From assembly GCF_002086125.1 (NCBI RefSeq), contig NZ_MVHG01000008.1, forward strand, positions 50,024-114,023: DNA of 64,000 nucleotides, in the 5' to 3' direction. A model generated the notes under the pieces. That model searched no databases and was not told where the DNA came from. It was given only the letters and a program-made list of their open reading frames with translations. Shown here piece after piece: positions 41,761 through 51,280 of the stretch. The position numbers and the translations under genes are program-made. Position 1 is the stretch's first letter. Each line of letters begins with the position of its first letter. The stretch is from Mycobacterium arosiense ATCC BAA-1401 = DSM 45069. Lineage in GTDB: Bacteria > Actinomycetota > Actinomycetes > Mycobacteriales > Mycobacteriaceae.

Positions 41761-42606
41761 ATGGCACTGAGGGCTGCATATCCGCGCTTGACCCGCCAAC
41801 TCGAGAGGCCGGTCGCCCTGATGGGGCGCATCGGCGATCACACCCTGTTTTACGGCAAGGCGCTCGCCGGGGTGCCCTTCGCGGCCACTCGCTACACGCG
41901 CGAAGTCATTCGACTGATCGCCGAGATCAGCATGGGCGCGGGCACTTTGGCGATGATCGGCGGAACCGTTGTGATCGTCGGCTTCTTGACGCTGGCGGCG
42001 GGTGGCACCCTGGCCATTCAGGGTTACACCTCACTGGGCAATATCGGCATCGAGGCGCTGACGGGCTTTCTGTCCGCGTTCATCAACGTGCGGATTGCGG
42101 CACCGGTGGTCGCCGGGATCGGTTTGGCGGCCACTTTCGGCGCCGGGGTGACCGCTCAGCTGGGCGCCATGCGAATCAACGAAGAAGTGGATGCGTTGGA
42201 GAGCATGGCCATTCGGCCGGTCGCCTACTTGGTGAGCACCAGGATCCTGGCGGGAATGATGGCTATCACGCCCCTGTACAGCATCGCCGTCATCCTGTCG
42301 TTCTTGGCCAGTCAGTTCACCACGACGTTCCTGCTCGGACAGTCGCAGGGTTTGTACCAGCACTACTTCAACACGTTCTTGAACCCGATCGACCTGTTGT
42401 GGTCGTTCCTGCAGGCGATTCTGATGGCGCTCACCATCTTGCTGATCCACACCTATTACGGCTATTTCGCGTCGGGGGGGCCGGCCGGCGTCGGCAACGC
42501 GACCGGCAACGCGGTGCGCACCTCGCTCATCGTCGTGGTGTCGGTGACGCTGTTGGTCTCGCTTTCTATCTACGGCACGAACGGCAACTTCAACCTGTCC
42601 GGTTAG
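41761..42606 (+). CDS. yrbEB: YrbE family permease subunit B of an Mce transporter
   Basis: A 281-residue partner permease. The MlaE coupling loop is MRINEEVDALESMAIRPVAY, and membrane helices include MIGGTVVIVGFLTLAAGGTL, ILAGMMAITPLYSIAVILSF and the C-terminal SLIVVVSVTLLVSLSIYG. An amphipathic N-terminal helix (RLTRQLERPVALMGRIGDH) precedes them. Together with YrbEA it makes the membrane channel on which the six Mce proteins assemble. Confidence 0.93.
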   Translation: MALRAAYPRLTRQLERPVALMGRIGDHTLFYGKALAGVPFAATRYTREVIRLIAEISMGAGTLAMIGGTVVIVGFLTLAAGGTLAIQGYTSLGNIGIEALTGFLSAFINVRIAAPVVAGIGLAATFGAGVTAQLGAMRINEEVDALESMAIRPVAYLVSTRILAGMMAITPLYSIAVILSFLASQFTTTFLLGQSQGLYQHYFNTFLNPIDLLWSFLQAILMALTILLIHTYYGYFASGGPAGVGNATGNAVRTSLIVVVSVTLLVSLSIYGTNGNFNLSG

Positions 42607-42625
42607 CAGAGGATGTGACACAGCA

Positions 42626-43888
42626 GTGACGCAGAACGTTCCGGCGGGTCGGGGCGCGGTCGCGGGCCAACCGGCGCGCACCGGCCATGCGCGGCCGCCC
42701 GCCGGACGGAGTTACCTGCCACCGTTGCTCGGACTGGCCACCGTCCTCATCATCGGTCTGATCTTCGCCGTGGCGGTGGGTCTGTTTCAGGGCTCGTTCA
42801 CCGAAACCGTGCCGGTGACGGTGATCTCGCAGCGTGCCGGCCTGGTCATGAACCCCGACGCCAAGGTCAAGATGCGCGGGGTGCAGGTGGGCAAGGTCTC
42901 CGCGATCGAGTCGCTGCCCAACGGCCAGGCGGCCATTCACTTGGCGATGGACCCGTCGCAGTTGCACTTCATTCCCGGCAACGTGCTCGTCAACATCGCG
43001 TCATCAACGGTGTTCGGCGCCAAGTCCGTCGAGCTGGTTCCACCCGAGAAGCCCTCGGCCCAACGGCTACACGGCGGCCAGACGCTGCAGGGGCAGCACG
43101 TCATGGTCGAAATCAACACGGTGTTCCAGCAATTGGTATCGGTCCTGAGCCACATCGACCCGCCGAAGCTCAACGAATCGCTGGGTGCGCTGGCGCAGGC
43201 GTTCAGTGGACGTGGACCGCAACTTGGCCAGTCGCTGAGCGACCTGGATTCGTTCCTGGCCAGGCTCGAGCCGAGCCTGCCCGCATTCCGTCATGACCTC
43301 ACGGTCTTACCGGCGGTGTCCGACGCCTACGCCGACGCGGCACCCGACTTGGTGAAGACCGCCTCCAACGCGACCCGGATCAGCAAGACGATCGTCGAAG
43401 AGCAGCACAACCTGGATGCGTTGCTGATCAGCGCGATCGGCCTGGCCGACATCGGCAACGACGTGCTGTCGACGAACCGCCAACCGCTGACGGATGTGCT
43501 GCATCTGCTGGTGCCGACCACCGATTTGACCAATGAGTACGCCCCGGCGCTCAACTGCGCTTTCGCCGGCCTCGTACAGATCTCGCACGGGGCGCCGCTG
43601 TCGGAACCGAGCATCAACATCTCGGCGAGCCTCACCTGGGGCGCCGAGCGGTATCGGTACCCGACGAACCTGCCCAAGGTTGCCGCGACGGGCGGCCCGC
43701 AGTGCGTGGGCCTGCCGAAGCTGCCGTTCAATACTGCTCCGCCGCAATTGATTACCGATATCGGCGCCAACCCGGTGAATTACGGGAACCCACAGCTGTT
43801 GATCAACTCCGATCTCCTCAAAGAGCTGTTGTACGGGCCGATCGCCGGACCGCCGCGCAACTCCGCGCAGATCGGGCAACCCGGATGA
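42626..43888 (+). CDS. mceA: MceA family lipid-transport protein
   Basis: A 420-residue MCE protein, start GTG 42626. A basic, Gly-Arg-rich cytoplasmic tail is followed by one membrane helix (LLGLATVLIIGLIFAVAVG, about residues 34-53). The MCE domain begins at VPVTVISQRAGLVMNPDAKV and contains MRGVQVGKVSAIESL and SSTVFGAKSVELVPPE. The helical needle-forming region follows (LNESLGALAQAFSGRGPQLG). No long C-terminal extension is present. Its stop overlaps mceB (ATGA). Confidence 0.93.
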   Translation: MTQNVPAGRGAVAGQPARTGHARPPAGRSYLPPLLGLATVLIIGLIFAVAVGLFQGSFTETVPVTVISQRAGLVMNPDAKVKMRGVQVGKVSAIESLPNGQAAIHLAMDPSQLHFIPGNVLVNIASSTVFGAKSVELVPPEKPSAQRLHGGQTLQGQHVMVEINTVFQQLVSVLSHIDPPKLNESLGALAQAFSGRGPQLGQSLSDLDSFLARLEPSLPAFRHDLTVLPAVSDAYADAAPDLVKTASNATRISKTIVEEQHNLDALLISAIGLADIGNDVLSTNRQPLTDVLHLLVPTTDLTNEYAPALNCAFAGLVQISHGAPLSEPSINISASLTWGAERYRYPTNLPKVAATGGPQCVGLPKLPFNTAPPQLITDIGANPVNYGNPQLLINSDLLKELLYGPIAGPPRNSAQIGQPG

Positions 43889-44907
43889 GAACGAGCGCAA
43901 CGCTGGTCAAGTTCACGATTTTCGCGGTCGTGATGGCGATGCTCACCGCCTTCCTGTTCTTCATCTTCGGCCAGTACCGGACGGGTGCGACGACCGAGTA
44001 TTCGGCGGTGTTCAACGATGTGTCGCGGCTCAAGCCGGGGCAGTCGGTGCGGGTCGCCGGGATCCGGGTGGGCACGGTCAACAGCGTTTCGTTGCGACCG
44101 GACAAGAAAGTCGTGGTGAAATTCGACGCCGACCGCAACGTCGTCCTCACCGAGGGCAGCAGGGCGGCGGTCCGCTACCTCAACCTGGTGGGCGATCGCT
44201 ACCTCGAGCTCGTCGACGGTCCGGGGTCGCCCAAGCGGCTGCCGCCCGGCGGTCAGATTCCGGTCAGCCGCACCGCGCCGGCGCTTGACCTCGATTTGCT
44301 GCTCGGCGGGCTGAAGCCGGTCACCCAGGGTCTGAACGCGCGCGATGTCAACGCGCTGACTTCCGGATTGCTGCAGGTGTTCCAGGGTCAGGGCGGGACT
44401 CTCGAGTCGCTGTTCGCCAAGACGACGTCGTTCTCAAACGCCTTGGCGGACAACGATCGAACGGTGCAGCAACTGATCGACAACCTCAACATCGTGATCG
44501 GCACGATCTCCAAGGACGGCAAACAGTTCTCCGGCGCGATCGACCGTCTCGAGCAGCTTGTCAGCGGCCTGTCGAATGACCGCGACACGATTGGGTCCGC
44601 CATTGACGCCCTGGACAAGGGAACCGCCTCGTTGGCGGATCTGCTCGCCGAGGCCCGCCCGCCGCTGTCCGGCACCATAGCCCAGTTGAATCGGCTGGCG
44701 CCGATCCTCGATGGCGACAAGGACCGCCTCGACGCCGCAATCGCCAAGGCGCCGCAGAACTACCGCAAGCTGGTCCGGCTCGGCGTGAACGGCGCCACCA
44801 TCCCTTATTACCTCTGCCAGTTCGGGATCCGCGGCACGGATCTCAACGGCAAGACCGTGCGCGCCAACATCTACCGGTCAGATGCAGAAAGGTGCACAGA
44901 ACCCTGA
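43885..44907 (+). CDS. mceB: MceB family lipid-transport protein
   Basis: A 340-residue MCE protein; ATG 43885 overlaps the mceA stop. The N-terminal anchor is TLVKFTIFAVVMAMLTAFLF. The MCE domain contains EYSAVFNDVSRLKPGQSVRV and AGIRVGTVNSVSLRPDKKVV, then VRYLNLVGDRYLELVDG. A long helical region follows (NDRTVQQLIDNLNIVIGTIS), and the C-terminus ends NIYRSDAERCTEP. It is the shortest Mce of the set. Confidence 0.93.
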   Translation: MRTSATLVKFTIFAVVMAMLTAFLFFIFGQYRTGATTEYSAVFNDVSRLKPGQSVRVAGIRVGTVNSVSLRPDKKVVVKFDADRNVVLTEGSRAAVRYLNLVGDRYLELVDGPGSPKRLPPGGQIPVSRTAPALDLDLLLGGLKPVTQGLNARDVNALTSGLLQVFQGQGGTLESLFAKTTSFSNALADNDRTVQQLIDNLNIVIGTISKDGKQFSGAIDRLEQLVSGLSNDRDTIGSAIDALDKGTASLADLLAEARPPLSGTIAQLNRLAPILDGDKDRLDAAIAKAPQNYRKLVRLGVNGATIPYYLCQFGIRGTDLNGKTVRANIYRSDAERCTEP

Positions 44908-46025
44908 TGCTCAAGTATCGCGGAGCTGCGCTCGTCAAGCCCGGACTCATCGGCGTCGTCCTGGCGGTGATGGTCATCCTGGTGGGCCTGTCGCCCGACC
45001 GATTCATCCAATGGGCAACGATGGTCCGCTACCAGGCGCTGTTCACCGAAGCCGGCGGCCTTGCGACGGGCAACCCCGTGATCGTGTCGGGAATGAAGGT
45101 CGGCACGGTATCGGATGTGAAGCTGCGTCACGGCGATGCCCTGGTGACGTTCGCGATGAAGGGCAACATCCTGCTCGGCTCGGAGACTTCCGCGCACATC
45201 CGCACCGGCACGCTGCTGGGTGAGCGGATGCTGACGGTGGAGTCCGCCGGCAGCGGCACGATGCATCCCATGTCGCTGATCCCGGTCTCGCGCACGTCCT
45301 CGCCGTATTCGTTGAGCGAAGCGGTCAGTGACCTGACCACCGACACGGCCGGAACCAACACCACGGCGCTGAATCAATCGTTGGACACGCTGGCGGCAAC
45401 CCTCGACCAGATCGCGCCCCAGATGGGGCCGGCCTTCGACGCACTCACCCGGCTATCGCGAACTCTCAACAGCCGCAACAAGAATCTGGGCGAGCTGTTC
45501 AAGAGCGCCGGCGATGTCACCGGGATACTTTCCGAACGCAGCATGCAGGTCAACAAGCTCATCCTCAACTCCGATTCCCTGCTCCAAGTGTTGGTCGCGC
45601 GGCGGCAGGAGATCGTGGACCTGCTGGCCAACACCTCGGCGGTGGCCAAGCAGCTGACGGCGTTGGTACACGACAACGAAGCCACACTGGCGCCCACGCT
45701 GGAGCGGCTGAATCGGGTGACCGGGGTGCTGGAAAAGAACCGCGACAACATCGGCAAAGCTCTGCCCGGTCTCGCCAAATTCGAGATCACGGTCGGCGAG
45801 GCCATCTCCGGTATGTATGCCTACCAGGCGTTCGCCCCGAACTTCCTTATCCCGCAACTCTTCCAGGAGTTGATCGACTACCTCTGGGGATTCCGCACCT
45901 TCGATACTTCCAAGGGCCCCGGCTTCCCGTCGCCGATACCGCGGGCGCTGACCCCCTGGCCGTACAACTCCATTCCGCAGTGCCCTGGCTGCACATTGGG
46001 CGGCCGGATCGGAGGGTCACAGTGA
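44892..46025 (+). CDS. mceC: MceC family lipid-transport protein
   Basis: A 377-residue MCE protein. GTG 44892 overlaps mceB by 16 bp; ATG 44907, sharing one base with the mceB stop, is an alternative that lacks a well-spaced ribosome site as well. The anchor is LVKPGLIGVVLAVMVILVGL. The MCE domain has ALFTEAGGLATGNPVIVSGM and KVGTVSDVKLRHGDALVTF, followed by GTLLGERMLTVESAG. The needle helices include LAATLDQIAPQMGPAFDALT. The C-terminal portion ends with two Cys, PQCPGCTLGGRIGG. Confidence 0.92.
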   Translation: MHRTLMLKYRGAALVKPGLIGVVLAVMVILVGLSPDRFIQWATMVRYQALFTEAGGLATGNPVIVSGMKVGTVSDVKLRHGDALVTFAMKGNILLGSETSAHIRTGTLLGERMLTVESAGSGTMHPMSLIPVSRTSSPYSLSEAVSDLTTDTAGTNTTALNQSLDTLAATLDQIAPQMGPAFDALTRLSRTLNSRNKNLGELFKSAGDVTGILSERSMQVNKLILNSDSLLQVLVARRQEIVDLLANTSAVAKQLTALVHDNEATLAPTLERLNRVTGVLEKNRDNIGKALPGLAKFEITVGEAISGMYAYQAFAPNFLIPQLFQELIDYLWGFRTFDTSKGPGFPSPIPRALTPWPYNSIPQCPGCTLGGRIGGSQ

Positions 46026-47449
46026 CCTCGCTGATCTCCCGGATGCCGCGCAGGCGACTGGCGGTCGTGACGGCGGTCGTTCTGGTCGGGCTGATCGTTG
46101 CCGGCGCCGCCGTGGCCATCCGCAACACGTTTTTCGGGCCCAAGACGATCACCGCCTATTTCACCACCGCAACCGCGATCTATCCCCATGACGAGGTGCG
46201 GGTCTCGGGTGTCAAAGTCGGCAACATCAAATCGATTCAGCCGCAGGGCACACAGGCCAAGATGGTCCTCAAGGTCGACCGCGACGTGCCCATCCCAGCC
46301 GACGCCAAGGCGGTGATCGTCGCCCCGAATCTGGTGGCCGCCCGCTACGTCCAGCTCTCACCGGCCTACCGCGACAGTGGGCCGGTCATGCGCGACGGGG
46401 CGGTCATCCCGGTCGAACGGACCGCCGTGCCGGTCGAGTGGGACGAAGTCAAAACCCAGTTGATGCGGCTGGCAACGGATTTGGGGCCCAAGAGCGGGGT
46501 CTCGGGCACATCGGTGGGACGGTTCATCGACAGTGCCGCCAACGCGCTCGACGGCAACGGTGACAAGCTGCGGCAGACACTCGCTCAGCTGTCAGGGGCG
46601 GGCCGGATCCTTGCCAACGGCAGCGGCAACATCGTCGACATCATCAAGAACCTGCAGACCTTCGTCGGCGCGCTGCGCGACAGCAACGTGCAGATCGAGC
46701 AGTTCAACGGTCGCCTGGCCACGTTGACCAGCGTGGTCAACGACAGCAAATCCGACCTGGACGCGGCGCTGACCGATCTGTCGACGGCGGTGGGCGAGGT
46801 GCGGCGATTCATCGCCGGGACCCGCAACCAGACCAGCGAGCAGATCGCCCGGTTGGCCGATGTCACACAGAATTTGGTCGATCACCACATGGCCCTGGAA
46901 AACATCCTGCACACCTCGCCGAACGCGTTCGGCAACTTCTTCAACGACTACAACGCCGACACCGGAACCATCGTCGGCGGGTTCGGGCTCATGAACATGT
47001 CGAATCCAACCTGGGGCGGTCAGCTTCTGCTGTCCACTCCAGGCTGCACGCAGATCGGCGCCATCGAGAACATCACCGCCGTCGAATCCGGCAAGCTGTG
47101 CTCCCTGTTCCTCGGACCCGGGCTGCGCCAAACCAGCTGGAACAACTCGCCGATCCCCCTCAACCCGTTCATACAGAAGTCGATCGATCCGTCCAAGGTT
47201 CTCTACACCGAACCGCGCCTGGCGCCCGGCGGTGAGGGCCCGAAACCCGGACCACCCGAGATCCCGCCCGCGGTGTCGGCCTACACCGGCCTGCCGGGTG
47301 ATCCGGTGGGACCGCCGGGAGCGGAGCCGCCGGAGCGGATACCGGGCGCGGCGATGCCACTGCCGCCGCCACCGTCGACACCGGCGCCACCACCGTCGGC
47401 GCCGACCTTGTCGGGCATGCTGCTGCCGGGCGAAGGGCCACAACAATGA
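46022..47449 (+). CDS. mceD: MceD family lipid-transport protein
   Basis: A 475-residue MCE protein. GTG 46022 overlaps the mceC stop (GTGA). The anchor is LAVVTAVVLVGLIVAGAAVA; the MCE domain contains ITAYFTTATAIYPHDEVRVS and GVKVGNIKSIQPQGTQAKM, then PNLVAARYVQLSPAYRD. The last 80 residues are rich in Pro, Ala and Gly (LPPPPSTPAPPPSAPTLSG), a low-complexity tail probably extending into the periplasm or cell wall. The stop overlaps mceE (ATGA). Confidence 0.93.
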   Translation: MTSLISRMPRRRLAVVTAVVLVGLIVAGAAVAIRNTFFGPKTITAYFTTATAIYPHDEVRVSGVKVGNIKSIQPQGTQAKMVLKVDRDVPIPADAKAVIVAPNLVAARYVQLSPAYRDSGPVMRDGAVIPVERTAVPVEWDEVKTQLMRLATDLGPKSGVSGTSVGRFIDSAANALDGNGDKLRQTLAQLSGAGRILANGSGNIVDIIKNLQTFVGALRDSNVQIEQFNGRLATLTSVVNDSKSDLDAALTDLSTAVGEVRRFIAGTRNQTSEQIARLADVTQNLVDHHMALENILHTSPNAFGNFFNDYNADTGTIVGGFGLMNMSNPTWGGQLLLSTPGCTQIGAIENITAVESGKLCSLFLGPGLRQTSWNNSPIPLNPFIQKSIDPSKVLYTEPRLAPGGEGPKPGPPEIPPAVSAYTGLPGDPVGPPGAEPPERIPGAAMPLPPPPSTPAPPPSAPTLSGMLLPGEGPQQ

Positions 47450-48795
47450 GCGCCGGGGTTGCGGCCAAGCGGGTCTTCGCCATTGGCTGCTGCGTGGCGG
47501 TGACGGCTACCGGATGCGCGTTCCACGGCCTGAATTCACTGCCCCTGCCCGGTGCGGTCGGACGCGGCCCGGGGGCCAACATCTACCACGTCGAACTCCC
47601 GAATGTCGGTACGATGGAATCGAATTCGCCGGTGATGATCGACGACGTGGTTGTCGGCAGCGTCGGTGCCATGAGAGTCAAAGGCTGGCACGCCGACGTC
47701 GAGATCTCGGTCAAGCGCGATGTGGTGGTCCCGGCCAACGTGGTGGCCACCGTCGGTCAGACCAGCCTGCTGGGCTCGATGCATGTGGAGCTCAACACTC
47801 CGCTGGGCCAGCAGGGAAGCGGACGGCTGCAGCCCGGCGCCACCATCCCGCTCAGCCGCTCATCGGCCTACCCGTCGACGGAGCAGACGCTGTCGTCGTT
47901 GGGAGCGGTCGTCAACGGCGGTGGGCTGGGACAGATCGGGGAGGTCATCCACAACTTCTCGGCCGCCCTGTCCGGGCGCGAGGGCGCGGTGCGTGACCTG
48001 ATCACCCGCCTGGATACGTTCGTGGGCACGCTGGATGACCAGCGGGACAACATCGTCGCTTCCATCCAGGCGCTAAACCGGCTCGCCGGCACGTTCGCGG
48101 ACCAACGCGACGTCGTCACCGAAGCGCTGCGCAAGGTACCGCCGGCGCTCGAGGTGTTGATCAAGGAGCGGCCGCGTCTGACGGCCGCCCTGGATCATCT
48201 TCGCGCGTTCAGCAACACCGCCACGCGGCTGGTCAACGACGCCCAGGCCGACCTGGTCACGAATCTCAAAAACTTGGAGCCGACCATCAAAGCGCTCGCC
48301 GACGTCGGACCGGATTTCGGCGCGGCCATCGCGGCCTCGTTCGTGTTCCCGTTCACCCAGAACTTCGTCGACCGAGCGGTCCGAGGCGACTTCTTCAACC
48401 TGCATTTCGATTTCGACATCACCATTCCACGGCTGAAGAAGGGGTTGTTCCTCGGAACCCATTGGGGACAGCTGGACATGCCGATTCCGCCGGTCCCCGG
48501 GGACCCGTATCGCCTCAATTACACACTCGATCCTTTGCATAACCCGCTGAGGCCGCCGTGGGTCGATCCCAACGCGTTGCCGCTGCCCCCGCCACCGCCG
48601 GGTGCGGTGCCCGGACCTTCATCGGCTTACGGCCCGCCGCCTGGTCCCCCGCCGAACGCGGCTCCGCTGCCCGGGCCTGCGCCGAACGCGGCTCCGCTGC
48701 CCGGGCCTGCGCCGAACGCGGCCCCGGTGCCTGACGCGGGTCTGGATCAATCGCCGGTGCCCGCAGAAGCGCCTTCGACGGGAGCGGGTGGATAG
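47446..48795 (+). CDS. mceE: MceE family lipoprotein
   Basis: A 449-residue MCE protein anchored as a lipoprotein: the signal AAKRVFAIGCCVAVTATGC ends in a lipobox whose Cys at residue 25 should be lipidated, as in LprK-type MceE proteins. MCE-domain segments are IYHVELPNVGTMESNSPVMI and DDVVVGSVGAMRVKGWHAD, then VGQTSLLGSMHVELNTPLG. The C-terminus is a Pro-Ala-Gly-rich tail containing two exact copies of a ten-residue unit, encoded by a 30-bp tandem repeat at 48661-48720. Confidence 0.93.
   Translation: MSAGVAAKRVFAIGCCVAVTATGCAFHGLNSLPLPGAVGRGPGANIYHVELPNVGTMESNSPVMIDDVVVGSVGAMRVKGWHADVEISVKRDVVVPANVVATVGQTSLLGSMHVELNTPLGQQGSGRLQPGATIPLSRSSAYPSTEQTLSSLGAVVNGGGLGQIGEVIHNFSAALSGREGAVRDLITRLDTFVGTLDDQRDNIVASIQALNRLAGTFADQRDVVTEALRKVPPALEVLIKERPRLTAALDHLRAFSNTATRLVNDAQADLVTNLKNLEPTIKALADVGPDFGAAIAASFVFPFTQNFVDRAVRGDFFNLHFDFDITIPRLKKGLFLGTHWGQLDMPIPPVPGDPYRLNYTLDPLHNPLRPPWVDPNALPLPPPPPGAVPGPSSAYGPPPGPPPNAAPLPGPAPNAAPLPGPAPNAAPVPDAGLDQSPVPAEAPSTGAGG
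48661..48720 (+). repeat. 30-bp tandem repeat, two perfect copies, inside mceE
   Basis: Two identical 30-bp units (48661-48690 and 48691-48720) each encode APLPGPAPNA. A diverged partial unit precedes them and another follows (GCCCCGGTGCCTGAC). The length is a multiple of three, so copy-number changes would keep the frame and alter only tail length. Confidence 0.9.
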
Positions 48796-50568
48796 ATGCT
48801 GACGCGCTTCGTTCGGATCCAGCTGGCGGTCTTCGTGATCGCGGGAACCATTGGCGTGATCGCGATGGTCCTGTTCTACATCCAGGCGCCGACGCTGCTG
48901 GGCATCGGCCGGATGACGGTGACGCTGGAGCTGCCGGCCACCGGCGGCCTGTACCGGTTCTCGAACGTTACCTACCGCGGGGTGCAGCTCGGCAAGGTCA
49001 CCTCGGTGGGTTTGACACCGACCGGCGCGAAAGCGACGCTGTCGCTGAGCACTTCACCCAAGGTCCCCGCGAACCTCACGGCGGAGGTGCTCAGTGTCTC
49101 CGCGGTGGGCGAACAGTACGTGGACCTACGGCCCAAAACCGATTCGCCGCCCTACCTGCACGACGGCTCGGTTATCTCGGTGCGCGACACGACAATTCCG
49201 CAGCCGGTGGCCCCAATGCTCGAGCAGGTAAGCGCCTTGGTCCAAAGCATCCCGAAGACCAAACTCGGCCAGTTGCTCGACGAGTCCTTCCAGGGTTTCA
49301 ACGGTTCCGGTTACGACCTGGGGTCGCTGATCGATTCCTCGAAGACGCTGTCCCGCGACGCCAATGGCGTCGTCGATCGCACCAAGGCCCTTACCGAAGA
49401 CACCGGGCCGCTGCTGGACACCCAGGCGCGCACCACCGATTCGATCAGAACGTGGGCGCGCAGCTTGGCCGGCATCTCGGATACGCTGGTGAACAACGAT
49501 TCTCACTTCCGGACCATCCTGCAGAAGGGTCCCGATACCGCGAACGAAGCGTCTCGGCTTCTGCAACAAATCAAGCCGACGCTGCCGGTGTTGCTCGCCA
49601 ACCTGACCACCATCGGGCAGATCGGCGTCACCTACCACCCGTCGATCGAGCAGTTGCTGGTGTTGTTGCCGTCGGGCGTTGCCATCGAGCAGGCGGCCCA
49701 GGGTGAAAACCACCCAGACGGTAGGGCTTACGGCGACTTCGCGGCCACGGTCGACGATCCGCCTATTTGCACGGTCGGCTTCATGCCACCCAACACCTGG
49801 CGATCCCCGGACGACCTGTCCGACATCGACACCCCGGACGGGTTGTATTGCAAACTCCCGCAGGATTCACCGATCGCGGTGCGCGGTGCCCGTAACTATC
49901 CCTGCATGGGTCACCCGGGCAAGCGCGCGCCGACCGTCGAAATCTGCAACAGCGACAAGCCGTACATGCCGCTGGCGATGCGCCAGCACACGACCGGTCC
50001 CTATCCATTGGATCCAAACCTGTTGGCCCAGGGCGTCCCGCCCGATGACCGGATCACCACCAACGACAGGATTTTCGGCCCGGTCGAGGGTACGCCGCTG
50101 CCGCCGGGGGCGGTGCCGCGCGGCGCGCCCGCGGGGCCGCGGGGCGAAAATCCGCCACCGGGCACCGTGGGGGCCGCCGTTCCCCCGATGCCGTCTTCGG
50201 GACCGGCGCTGGCGCCGATGTCGAGAATGTCGGCGGATCTGCCGCCCATCGCGCCACTCGATGTCCCTGCGGCGGGGGAGCTTCCGCCGCCCCCCGCCGC
50301 GCCGCCGGCATTGCCTATTGCCCCGCTCGTTTCTCCCGAACCCGCACCGGCCGGTCCCGCGCCGGCCGACGCACCCGCCGACGGAGGACCCCAGGCCGCG
50401 CCAAGCTCGTTCGGAGCCAACGCATCTAAGCCCGCCCCGTCGGTCGCGGTGGCGAAGTACGACCCGCGCACCGGTCGTTATGTCGGTCCGGACGGGAAGT
50501 TGTACCAGCAGTCCGATCTCGTCGCTCCGAAAGCGCCGAGGACGTGGAAGGACATGCTTCCCACCTGA
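48796..50568 (+). CDS. mceF: MceF family lipid-transport protein with long proline-rich tail
   Basis: A 590-residue MCE protein starting right after the mceE stop. The anchor is IQLAVFVIAGTIGVIAMVLF. The MCE domain has VTLELPATGGLYRFSNVTYR and GVQLGKVTSVGLTPTGAKA, then SVSAVGEQYVDLRPKTDSP. After the helical region and a Cys-bearing part (PPICTVGFMPPN, NYPCMGHPGKRAP) comes a tail of about 170 residues rich in Pro, Ala and Gly, ending with KYDPRTGRYVGPDGKLYQQS, which looks like a short folded motif at the tip. It is the last gene of the operon. Confidence 0.92.
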   Translation: MLTRFVRIQLAVFVIAGTIGVIAMVLFYIQAPTLLGIGRMTVTLELPATGGLYRFSNVTYRGVQLGKVTSVGLTPTGAKATLSLSTSPKVPANLTAEVLSVSAVGEQYVDLRPKTDSPPYLHDGSVISVRDTTIPQPVAPMLEQVSALVQSIPKTKLGQLLDESFQGFNGSGYDLGSLIDSSKTLSRDANGVVDRTKALTEDTGPLLDTQARTTDSIRTWARSLAGISDTLVNNDSHFRTILQKGPDTANEASRLLQQIKPTLPVLLANLTTIGQIGVTYHPSIEQLLVLLPSGVAIEQAAQGENHPDGRAYGDFAATVDDPPICTVGFMPPNTWRSPDDLSDIDTPDGLYCKLPQDSPIAVRGARNYPCMGHPGKRAPTVEICNSDKPYMPLAMRQHTTGPYPLDPNLLAQGVPPDDRITTNDRIFGPVEGTPLPPGAVPRGAPAGPRGENPPPGTVGAAVPPMPSSGPALAPMSRMSADLPPIAPLDVPAAGELPPPPAAPPALPIAPLVSPEPAPAGPAPADAPADGGPQAAPSSFGANASKPAPSVAVAKYDPRTGRYVGPDGKLYQQSDLVAPKAPRTWKDMLPT

Positions 50569-50625
50569 ATTCGCTGCGAGGCAAAGCCCGCCCGAGGGTG
50601 GGGCGATGAAGCTATGACCGCGCGG

Positions 50626-51147
50626 TCAGGAGAGCTGGTCCAAGCGCAACGGCATCGTTATGTCAAGCCACTGGTTTTGCCCGCAGGCGCCGCTTGGGCC
50701 GACCGTCTTGTCCTTACCCGAGAGGACCCGCGACCCGATCTGGAATCCGCCGTTATCGTTCACCGGGTAGAAGAAGAAGGTTTGTATGCCGGGGAACGTG
50801 GTACCGTCCTCGCAACGCTCCCAGTTCGGCACTTCGCGCCTTACCTTCCACATCTCCCCATCCTTCATGTAGAGGGGCGCGCTCCAGCCCTGGTCGCTCG
50901 CCACCGAGCCATGGCATTCCATGGTCGAGTCGCAGGTCGAGCTGATCGTCCAAACTTGGTAGACCGTCGGTTCGCCGAAATACTGATCATTTCGCTGGGC
51001 CCAATCGCCAATGGACGTGGCGCGGTAAGTCCCGTTGAGCGCCACGTCTTCTTTGGTTATCGCCCGGGCCGGGGATGCAGTGCTCAAACCGCCGAATACG
51101 GTGGCGGCCAACAACGTTGCGGTGGTGAGTGTTCTGACTGAACGCAT
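50626..51147 (-). CDS. secreted protein downstream of a Mas pair
   Basis: A 173-residue exported protein with the signal peptide MRSVRTLTTATLLAATVFGG ending SPARA. The mature domain starts ITKEDVALNGTYRATSIGDW and has several Cys (ISSTCDSTMECHG, WERCEDG, SGACGQN), consistent with disulfides, and a repeated beta pattern typical of a lipocalin- or barrel-like fold. It resembles other mycobacterial secreted proteins of unknown function. It follows the Mas pair at 52728-51281 by 133 bp and converges on mceF. Confidence 0.82.
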   Translation of the reverse strand: MRSVRTLTTATLLAATVFGGLSTASPARAITKEDVALNGTYRATSIGDWAQRNDQYFGEPTVYQVWTISSTCDSTMECHGSVASDQGWSAPLYMKDGEMWKVRREVPNWERCEDGTTFPGIQTFFFYPVNDNGGFQIGSRVLSGKDKTVGPSGACGQNQWLDITMPLRLDQLS

Positions 51148-51280
51148 CAGGTGCTCCTCGAAGCGCGTAATCCGAGAGTGCCTATCGGGCGCCTTTTCGC
51201 CGTCGGTTGCGGCGTTCTCGAGCGATGACGTTACACCGCTTCGGCCTGCCAGGTAACGGTTGGGACAAGATCTGCCGCGC

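Noticed and set aside
50615..50628. 14-bp palindrome TGACCGCGCGGTCA between mceF and the convergent secreted-protein gene
   Set aside because: It overlaps the stop codon of the minus-strand gene and has no loop or T-run. CG-rich self-complementary words of this kind are common in this genome, so neither operator nor terminator is supported.
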